From contig URUZ01000038.1 of assembly GCA_900551225.1 (NCBI GenBank), forward strand, positions 1-20,791: a stretch of 20,791 nucleotides of DNA. The letters run 5' to 3'. Below are positions 14,774-20,791 of this stretch, in pieces. Source of the stretch: an uncultured Clostridium sp. GTDB lineage: Bacteria > Bacillota > Clostridia > Lachnospirales > Lachnospiraceae. The position numbers were made by a program, and so were the translations under genes. Every line of letters starts with the position of its first letter. Position 1 is the stretch's first letter. The notes beneath the pieces are model-generated. The model searched no databases. It had not been told where the DNA came from and worked only from the letters and a program-made list of their open reading frames with translations.

Positions 14774-15070
14774 TTAACGGTCGCTTGTGGGCAGTGTGGG
14801 AAGAATGAATTCCACCTCTGGATGAGGACGGGGAATTACATGAACAGAAAGCAGTTCGCCGACCTTGGCCGCCGCCGCCGCGCCTGCGTCGGTTGCAGCC
14901 TTCACAGCGCCTACATCTCCGCGCACCATAACGGTCACAAGACCGCCGCCCACATGTACTTTGCCGATCAGCGATACGTTTGCCGCTTTTACCATGGCAT
15001 CCGCCGCTTCTATAGAACCAATGAGGCCCTTCGTCTCCACCATACCTAATGCAAATAATGTCTCAGCCAT
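14774..15070 (-). CDS. eutM: EutM, major BMC hexamer shell protein
   Basis: Main facet protein of the microcompartment, 98 residues with one canonical BMC domain: LGMVETKGLIGSIEAADAMV, then KVHVGGGLVTVMVRGDVGAV and the C-terminal VIPRPHPEVEFILP. The pore loop sits at the KVHVGGG segment. ATG at 15070 follows GGAGGAAAAAGG. It is 24 bp after eutE and 28 bp before eutT. PduA-type hexamers are similar in sequence; context makes EutM the better name. Confidence 0.94.
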   Translation of the reverse strand: MAETLFALGMVETKGLIGSIEAADAMVKAANVSLIGKVHVGGGLVTVMVRGDVGAVKAATDAGAAAAAKVGELLSVHVIPRPHPEVEFILPTLPTSDR

Positions 15071-15094
15071 ATCCTTTTTCCTCCATTATGCTTT

Positions 15095-16624
15095 TTATTT
15101 TGCAGCCATTAATCTGGCTATTACCTGCTTCGTAATTTCTTCTACTGCGTCCCGGCTGATCTCCCCCTGGGAAATGCCTCCTGCGCCCGTTAAGCCCTGC
15201 TGGGGCCTGAATGCTTCCTGTCCGCCCCGCTTCTCCCGGTTATTCTCAGGAGCCGGTGAACCGCCTCTGAGCTCTTCCAGCTCTTTGACGCCCCAGGCCA
15301 CCCGGCGGATGTTGATCAGGTTCATGGGTGTAATGTTGTCGCTGGTGGAGCTGCCTCCCACTGAGCCGCAGCCCAGCGTCAGAGCCGGAGCCAGATTCGT
15401 GGTGGCTCCCACGCCCCCCAGAGCGCCCGGCGTATTGACCAGCAGCCTGGATACCGGTTTCTTCAGGGCAAATTCCCGGATCACTTCTTCATTTCTGCTG
15501 TGAATGGTCATGGTGTGCCCCGCCCCCTCATTCTGAAGGATGGCGATACTCCGGTCACATGCCTGCTCCCAGTTCTCCTCCACGTAAAATGCCAGGATAG
15601 GGCAGAGCTTTTCTCTTGAATAGGGGTTTTTCTTCCCCACCTGGGTCTGTCTGGAGAGCAGCACCCTGGTTCCCTTAGGAATCTGGATATCCGCCATGTC
15701 GGCGATAGCCTGGGCCGATTTCCCAACAATTCTGGGATTCATGGTTCCATTGGCCCTCAGCATGAAGGCTCCCACCTGTTCAGACTGTTCCTCTGTCATG
15801 AAATAACCGCCCTGGCGCTCCACCTCCTTCACCACTGCTTCTTCTATAATCCGCTCCGTCACAATGGACTGTTCCGAAGCGCAGATGGTGCCGTTGTCAA
15901 ATGTCTTGGAGTCGAAGATCCGCTTCACAGCCAGGGGAATGTCCGCCGTCCGTTCTATGTAGGCCGGTCCGTTTCCCGGGCCCACGCCGATGGCCGGGTT
16001 CCCCGATGAATACGCCGCCCGCACCATGGCTTCCCCGCCGGTGGCCAGAATCACACTGGTATCCCGGTTCTTCAAAAGCTCATTGGTGGCCTCCATGGTG
16101 GTCAGATGGATACATCCCACCGTCCCATCCGGCGCTCCGGCATCCCTGGCTGCCTTCTCAATGATCTTCACCGTCTCCAGAATACACTTCTTGGCGTTGG
16201 GGTGGGGGCTGATCACAATGGAATTGCCCGCCTTGATGGATATAATCGACTTATACATGGCCGTGGATGTGGGGTTGGTGGATGGAATCAGCGCCGCCAC
16301 CACGCCAACCGGCACGCCGATCTCCATAAGCCCCCGTTCACGGTCCTCCCGTATGACGCCCACAGCCGTCATGTTCTTTACACTCTCCCAGGTGATGGTG
16401 CTTCCCAGTTGGTTCTTCAGCACCTTATCCTGCCACACTCCGAATCCGGTCTCCTCCACCGCCATCTTAGCCAGCCTCTGCGCCTCCCCGGCGCAGGCTG
16501 CGGCAATGGCGCTGCAGATGGAATCCAGTTTCTTCTGAGGGAATTCCCTCAGCCTGATCTGGGCTTCCTTTGCCCGGCGTATCAGATCCCTGACTTCCTG
16601 GATTGATTCCAGATCTTTATCCAA
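15095..16624 (-). CDS. eutE: EutE, CoA-acylating acetaldehyde dehydrogenase
   Basis: Oxidizes acetaldehyde from ethanolamine cleavage to acetyl-CoA with NAD+ inside the compartment. The 509-residue protein has the aldehyde dehydrogenase fold with catalytic Cys248 in NGTICASEQSIV and the segment GVGPGNGPAYIERTADI nearby. A Gly/Pro/Ala-rich linker (about 442-485) is followed by a C-terminal amphipathic helix (SRDAVEEITKQVIARLMAAK), which looks like a C-terminal encapsulation peptide; the Salmonella EutE carries its targeting sequence at the N-terminus. The start is TTG at 16624 with GGGGAG seven bases upstream; an ATG eight bases upstream is out of frame. It lies 62 bp after eutL. Confidence 0.93.
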   Translation of the reverse strand: MDKDLESIQEVRDLIRRAKEAQIRLREFPQKKLDSICSAIAAACAGEAQRLAKMAVEETGFGVWQDKVLKNQLGSTITWESVKNMTAVGVIREDRERGLMEIGVPVGVVAALIPSTNPTSTAMYKSIISIKAGNSIVISPHPNAKKCILETVKIIEKAARDAGAPDGTVGCIHLTTMEATNELLKNRDTSVILATGGEAMVRAAYSSGNPAIGVGPGNGPAYIERTADIPLAVKRIFDSKTFDNGTICASEQSIVTERIIEEAVVKEVERQGGYFMTEEQSEQVGAFMLRANGTMNPRIVGKSAQAIADMADIQIPKGTRVLLSRQTQVGKKNPYSREKLCPILAFYVEENWEQACDRSIAILQNEGAGHTMTIHSRNEEVIREFALKKPVSRLLVNTPGALGGVGATTNLAPALTLGCGSVGGSSTSDNITPMNLINIRRVAWGVKELEELRGGSPAPENNREKRGGQEAFRPQQGLTGAGGISQGEISRDAVEEITKQVIARLMAAK

Positions 16625-16648
16625 ACCATCACTCCCCTTCCACTTCTT

Positions 16649-16668
16649 CCCCTGACATATGTAAGGGG
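16649..16668 (-). other. Small intercistronic hairpin between eutL and eutE
   Basis: CCCCTGACATATGTAAGGGG is palindromic apart from one mismatch per arm, giving a stem in the 62-bp eutL-eutE gap. It has no U-run, so it is not an intrinsic terminator; a role in mRNA processing or stability is possible but unproven. Confidence 0.4.
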
Positions 16669-16686
16669 ACTTTCAGAACTGCGGCC

Positions 16687-17340
16687 CTAATAAGAAATGG
16701 GATCAGCCGCAATTTCACATACTCTCCTGCCAAAGGCCTCGCAGGCCCTTCTGCAGGAAGCCTGGGTGCCTGTCAGCAGCCCGCCCGCAAAGTTCGTCTC
16801 CGTGGGCGGCCCGTAAAACAATTTCATCTCCACTCTGGCTTCCTTCATCGCCGCGTCCATGCCCATCATGGCCTCCATGGGCGGGGCGATCAGATAAGCG
16901 ATGGGACTTCCCACCTGGATTCCCGCCTGTTTGGACAGATAGGTGCCGGACTGGGATATGCAGTGGGCAAAATAGCACACGCTGTCATCCCTGGCGGCGC
17001 TGTAGAAACACGCCTGGTTTTCTATGTAATCAACCGCCGCCTCCAGCCCGCTCTTTACCTGGGCCGGGTCCGGCGCTGATAAAATGCCGATAAACTCTCC
17101 TGCCAGCCGGGTGGATGCGTTGGATGATCCGCCGTACATACTGGTGGCATATGCAACTGCCACATCCGCTTTCTTGGTGGCCTCGTCCACAGCCGCATAG
17201 GACACATCATCGCAGTCCGTGGTCAGAATCCCCAGGCTCCTGTGTCCGGGCTGTACCTTCAGCTGCGTCAGCAGCCCCTGCTCCGCGTTGGGTATGATCC
17301 GCACGCTGAGCACCTTGGTGCGTATTGCATCCCCTGTCAT
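16687..17340 (-). CDS. eutL: EutL, tandem-BMC trimeric shell protein
   Basis: Shell protein of 217 residues made of two permuted BMC domains; trimers of this family have a large gated central pore and a site reported to bind ethanolamine. Family segments are visible: KVLSVRIIPNAEQGLL, ADVAVAYATSMYGGSSNAST, CYFAHCISQSGTYLS and LFYGPPTETNFAGGLLTGTQ. The length fits. ATG at 17340 follows AAGGAGGAAGG, and it lies 22 bp after eutC. Confidence 0.94.
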   Translation of the reverse strand: MTGDAIRTKVLSVRIIPNAEQGLLTQLKVQPGHRSLGILTTDCDDVSYAAVDEATKKADVAVAYATSMYGGSSNASTRLAGEFIGILSAPDPAQVKSGLEAAVDYIENQACFYSAARDDSVCYFAHCISQSGTYLSKQAGIQVGSPIAYLIAPPMEAMMGMDAAMKEARVEMKLFYGPPTETNFAGGLLTGTQASCRRACEAFGRRVCEIAADPISY

Positions 17341-17362
17341 ATGGGTCCTTCCTCCTTCTCCG

Positions 17363-18298
17363 TCAGTGCTTTAGATCCACGCCGCTGGCCTTAGCCTTCA
17401 TGATGGTCTCAATCAGCTCCGCCACGTAGGCCCCGGCTTCTACCGCATTGGTGCCACCGCTGTAAATGTTGGAGACCACCGTGCGCCTGGCTTCCGGCTG
17501 GCCGTTGTAGGCCTGGTAGCAGATATAAGCGCTCATGCTCTCCGCCGTCCCCAGTCCGGGCCGCTCCCCGATCAGGATGCAGACCACCTTGGGTTTCAGG
17601 AGCTCTGAGATCTCATCCTCCACGGCTACACGCCCGAATTTCACAAAAACAGCCGGGCCGGTACTGATATTCCTCATCTTCAGCCCATCCTCAATCACCG
17701 GCAGAATGTTCTCCAGGTTGGCCTCAATGGCCTTGGAGGACAGCCCGTCCGAGGCGATCAGCTGGACGTCCAGCCCCTGGCTGCAGGAGGAGAGGAGCTT
17801 CTGTTTCCCTTCCTCATTCAGCCTGCGCCCCAGATCCGGCCTGGTGATATGTTCCGTCCTGTCGCTGCAGCAGGAATGGACAGATACCAGATTCAGGCCT
17901 GCGATCAACTCCTCATCCACATCCGAGAACACCGCATCCCTGGCAAGGGCATGATCCGCGCGCAGGGTCAGCCATGTTTTAGTCCGCTCCCTGGGCCCCG
18001 CCTTCCCCACGCCTATGCGGGCCGTGGTCTTGCTCATCATGCGCTGCAGCGCCTCCGGGTCCATGGGGTGTTCCAGGGTGGGCTTGGCCTTCTCCTCCTG
18101 GGAGGTGATGTCCCGCAGACTGCTGTCCTCAGAATAACCGCTGTCCCTTCGTCCGCTCTCGCCCAGGCTGCCGCTGTCTCTCCGTCCGCTTCCCAGCGTT
18201 CCATTCTCGCGGCTGGCCGCAGGCATTTCCCGCGTCCCCTTTCCCGTCATTTCCCGGAGCACATCCTCCACAATACTTGCAATCAATCGTTCATCCAA
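17363..18298 (-). CDS. eutC: Ethanolamine ammonia-lyase small subunit
   Basis: Small chain of the AdoCbl-dependent lyase that turns ethanolamine into acetaldehyde and ammonia. The 311 residues comprise an N-terminal amphipathic helix (MDERLIASIVEDVLREM), probably an encapsulation peptide, a low-complexity linker (about 20-75) with SGRRDSG at 37-43 and 48-54, and the catalytic-subunit domain from about 80 (ARIGVGKAGPRERTKTWLTL, VCILIGERPGLGTAESMSAY). The start is TTG at 18298, 2 bp after the eutB stop, with AAAGGGGCG upstream, so it is tightly coupled to eutB. Confidence 0.94.
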   Translation of the reverse strand: MDERLIASIVEDVLREMTGKGTREMPAASRENGTLGSGRRDSGSLGESGRRDSGYSEDSSLRDITSQEEKAKPTLEHPMDPEALQRMMSKTTARIGVGKAGPRERTKTWLTLRADHALARDAVFSDVDEELIAGLNLVSVHSCCSDRTEHITRPDLGRRLNEEGKQKLLSSCSQGLDVQLIASDGLSSKAIEANLENILPVIEDGLKMRNISTGPAVFVKFGRVAVEDEISELLKPKVVCILIGERPGLGTAESMSAYICYQAYNGQPEARRTVVSNIYSGGTNAVEAGAYVAELIETIMKAKASGVDLKH

Positions 18299-18300
18299 TG

Positions 18301-19680
18301 TTATCCACGCCCCTTTCTGTCCAAAAACAGGGTGGGATCGCCGGCGCGCTCAGTCAGCTTTCCATTTTCGCTGATCCCCATCTTCTCCAGCCACAGGTCA
18401 AACTCGCGGATGGGCCGCAGTCCCAGGATCTCCCGCACTGCCGTCACATCGTGATAGGCGTTGGTCTGGTAGTTTAACATCACATCGTCGCTGGTGGGCA
18501 CTCCCAGTATGTAATTCACCCCCGCTGATCCAAGCAGCAGGGCCAGATTCTCAATGTCGTTCTGCTCTGCCAGCATATGGTTGGTGTAGCAGCAGTCGCA
18601 GCCCATGGGCACCCCGGTCAGTTTCCCCATAAAATGGTCCTCCAGCCCGGCCCGTATGACCTGGCGGCTGTCGTAGAGATACTCCGGCCCGATGAAACCC
18701 ACCACCGTGTTCACCATAAAGGGCTTGAACTCCCTGGCGTAGGCATAGCATCTGGCCTCCATGGTCACCTGATCGGCCCCGTAGTGGGCATCCGAGGACA
18801 GCTCCGACCCCTGTCCTGTCTCAAAATACATGACATTTGGCCCTGTGCCCGTGCCCCGGCGCTTCAGCAGTTCTCTGGCTTCTATGATAGTCTGGGTATT
18901 GAAGCCAAAGGCTTCATTCCCCTTCTCGCTTCCCGCAATGGACTGGAAGATCATGTCCGTTGGCGCTCCGTTCTTCAGAGCCTCGATCTGGGTGGTAATA
19001 TGTCCCAGCACACAGATCTGGGTGGGTATCTCAAACTGGTGCTTGATCTCGTCAAACCGCTTCAGCACCTCCGTCAGGCTGGACACGGTGTCATTCACCG
19101 GGTTTAAGCCGATCAGGGCGTCCCCGCAGCCGTAGCTGAGCCCCTCGAAAAGGGAGGCGGTGATGCCCTCCACATTGTCCGTGGTGTGGTTGGGCTGCAG
19201 CCTGGTGGACAGCGTCCCCCTGAGGCCGATGGTGGTGTTGCAGTGGGCCGGCACCCTGATCTTGGAGGCCCCATAGACCAGATCCAGATTCCCCATCAGC
19301 TTGGCCACCGCGGCCACCATCTCCGCGGTCAGCGCCTTGGAGATCCGCCGTATATCCTCCTCTGTGGTCTTATAATCCAGAATCCATTCTCTCAGATCCG
19401 AAACGGTCCAGCCCCGGATTTCGTTATAAATCACTTCGTTGATGCTGTCCTGATTCAGGCGGGTTACCTCATCTTCCTCGTAGGGAACCACCGGATTCTC
19501 CCGCAGCTCACTGAGCAGCAGTCCCGCCAGCACGTCCTTGGCAGCGATGCGCTCCAATGCGGAGGAAGCGGCCACCCCGGCCAGCACGTCCCCTGACTTC
19601 TCCTCGTTGGCCTTGGCCAGCACCTCTTTTATGGATTGAAAGGTAAATATCTGTCCCGCCAGCATTGTCCGATAACTCAT
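18301..19680 (-). CDS. eutB: Ethanolamine ammonia-lyase large subunit
   Basis: Catalytic TIM-barrel chain, 459 residues, near the usual 453. Recognizable segments include DVLAGVAASSALERIAAKDV, RVPAHCNTTIGLRGTLSTRL, YGCGDALIGLNPVNDT, YFETGQGSELSSDAHYG and GVPMGCDCCYTNHMLAEQND. It binds AdoCbl together with EutC. ATG at 19680 follows AGAGAGAGG. The 57-bp gap to the upstream eutA includes a minor inverted repeat, CATGT/ACATG (19718-19732). Confidence 0.96.
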   Translation of the reverse strand: MSYRTMLAGQIFTFQSIKEVLAKANEEKSGDVLAGVAASSALERIAAKDVLAGLLLSELRENPVVPYEEDEVTRLNQDSINEVIYNEIRGWTVSDLREWILDYKTTEEDIRRISKALTAEMVAAVAKLMGNLDLVYGASKIRVPAHCNTTIGLRGTLSTRLQPNHTTDNVEGITASLFEGLSYGCGDALIGLNPVNDTVSSLTEVLKRFDEIKHQFEIPTQICVLGHITTQIEALKNGAPTDMIFQSIAGSEKGNEAFGFNTQTIIEARELLKRRGTGTGPNVMYFETGQGSELSSDAHYGADQVTMEARCYAYAREFKPFMVNTVVGFIGPEYLYDSRQVIRAGLEDHFMGKLTGVPMGCDCCYTNHMLAEQNDIENLALLLGSAGVNYILGVPTSDDVMLNYQTNAYHDVTAVREILGLRPIREFDLWLEKMGISENGKLTERAGDPTLFLDRKGRG

Positions 19681-19737
19681 ACCAGTAATCCTCTCTCTCT
19701 TTATCCGTTATAACCGCCATGTCCGGTACATGCTGCC

Positions 19738-20791
19738 CTATCCGAACACCAGCGTCTTTACCACTACAGGGATCACCAGACCGCCCATCAGCGGCTTGCC
19801 CATATCCACGTAATCATTATCGTCTACACGGATGGAATCCAGGGCCACCACATCCCGTTTTCCGCGCCCGGCGTGGTATATGGCCTGTCCCAGCGCCTTG
19901 GCCATGTCGCACTCCACGATGATAAGCAGGGGCGTCCCGGCCGCAAACACAGCCTCCGCCGCCTCCGTAAAGGCCCCGGCCAGCCGTTTTAACTCCATAT
20001 ATCCCGGATTGGGCCGCCCCTTCATGGCCAGCACCAGCTGCTCCGAGTCGTTCTGCGCCTTGGCCCACCGCATGCGCTCTGCCAGGGCCGCTGCGTCTCC
20101 TTCAAAACATGCGTCCTGCTCCCGTTCAGACAGCAGCAGCACCGGAACATTTTTCATGGGGAAAATGTTTCTTGTATAGGTGATAGTGCTACCGGATATG
20201 GTGGTCGTGTAGGTTCCCGCGCCCACCACCGTGGCGTGTATTGTCTCGTCCGGCCGGATCAGGGTCCGTTCCCCGGCCAGGGCGCCCCGCTTCACCGCGG
20301 CTCCCAGCACCAGTCCGATATCTCCGTACCGGAACGGCTCCTGCACCTCCCCGTAGACGGCGTCGGCAACGCCTCCTGAGAAAAAATAAGCATCCACCGG
20401 CCTCTCCGCCGAAAACTGACTGCTCCCCGGTGTCTGCACCTCTCCTAATATTGCTTCCTTCTGCCGGAGTCCAAAGGCCTGCTCCAGCACTTCATTCATG
20501 GCCCGGCAGATCCCATCCAGAGTATCAGGGGATGTCCGTTCCCCTTCCCTGATGGCAATCCCTTTCCACCCGGCAATCTTTTTAACGCTATTACTCACAT
20601 AATTGACTGTAAAATCCGGGGAGACACGGATCAGCCGTCCCCCGATGTCCAGGCACCCGGTGGAGACTGTCTCCCCCTTGTAAAACAGAACCAGATTAGC
20701 TGTTCCGCCGCCTATATCAATGTTGGCCGCAGCGCAGGAGTGATCCTCCGAATACTGTCTGGCCCCGCTGCCCTTTCCCGCAATGATGGAT
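19738..20791 (-). CDS. eutA: EutA, ethanolamine ammonia-lyase reactivating factor, 5' end missing
   Basis: ATP-dependent chaperone that removes damaged cobalamin from EutBC. An internal GTG at 20598 could be taken as a start, but the frame stays open through the right window edge. The extra residues include HSCAANIDIGGGTANLVLFY and STGCLDIGGRLIRVSPDFTV, typical of EutA and its actin-like phosphate-binding site, so the gene is partial. About 350 residues are visible of a family length near 470. The C-terminal part includes VVGAGTYTTTISGSTITYTR and DYVDMGKPLMGGLVIPVVVK. The promoter and any EutV-type antitermination or cobalamin riboswitch elements would be upstream, outside the window. Confidence 0.94.
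   Translation of the reverse strand, partial: SIIAGKGSGARQYSEDHSCAAANIDIGGGTANLVLFYKGETVSTGCLDIGGRLIRVSPDFTVNYVSNSVKKIAGWKGIAIREGERTSPDTLDGICRAMNEVLEQAFGLRQKEAILGEVQTPGSSQFSAERPVDAYFFSGGVADAVYGEVQEPFRYGDIGLVLGAAVKRGALAGERTLIRPDETIHATVVGAGTYTTTISGSTITYTRNIFPMKNVPVLLLSEREQDACFEGDAAALAERMRWAKAQNDSEQLVLAMKGRPNPGYMELKRLAGAFTEAAEAVFAAGTPLLIIVECDMAKALGQAIYHAGRGKRDVVALDSIRVDDNDYVDMGKPLMGGLVIPVVVKTLVFG

Noticed and set aside
19738..20598. EutA starting at GTG 20598
   Set aside because: The frame stays open to 20791 and the upstream residues are typical EutA (DIGGGTAN, CLDIGGRLI), so 20598 is internal.

Overview
The window reads as one stretch of a low-oxygen, gut-type Clostridia chromosome, most likely a GC-rich Lachnospiraceae (Enterocloster/Lachnoclostridium-like). 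This is an inference from the Gram-positive lipoprotein, strong AGGAGG ribosome sites, a clostridial trehalose PTS with TreR, and a Firmicutes-style ethanolamine-utilization (Eut) gene order. No rRNA, tRNA, IS element or CRISPR array was seen.

Left edge (1-623): the 3' part of a plus-strand Rpn / PD-(D/E)XK nuclease-family gene carrying a 24-bp in-frame tandem repeat. It is closed off from its convergent neighbour by a symmetrical hairpin that can terminate both strands. Everything else is on the minus strand, so it is read right to left.

Trehalose region (629-5160): treR (GntR family) ends in an intrinsic terminator. A strong promoter (TTGACA-17-TACAAT) then drives treB (EIIBCA) and treC (trehalose-6-phosphate hydrolase). 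Two identical 14-bp palindromes, CTTGTTTAAACAAG, sit in the promoter spacer and just after the expected start site. A degenerate third copy lies upstream of treR.

Ethanolamine region (5201-20791): one apparently continuous transcription unit enters from beyond the right edge. In transcription order it encodes EutA (partial), EutB, EutC, EutL, EutE, EutM, EutT, PduL, a conserved Eut-associated protein, EutN, PduS, PduT, EutS and EutP. A complete four-gene ABC importer (lipoprotein, two permeases, ATPase) follows, and the unit ends at a hairpin (5201-5244). Together these give a bacterial microcompartment: shell (EutL, EutM, EutS, PduT, EutN), ethanolamine ammonia-lyase with reactivase and cobalamin adenosyltransferase, acetaldehyde dehydrogenase, phosphotransacylase, and an iron-sulfur electron-transfer pair (PduS/PduT). 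The EutH permease and the EutV/EutW regulators are not in the window; the ABC importer may supply the substrate instead of EutH.

The most unusual feature is a composite intercistronic repeat that fills the only two large gaps inside the eut unit (10030-10271 and 13186-13335). It alternates two hairpin modules (A-B-A-B-A and A-B-A). Stem sequences change in compensating fashion while loops and flanks stay fixed, and each array ends inside the Shine-Dalgarno site of the next gene. This looks like a structured RNA or BIME-like element placed inside the operon.
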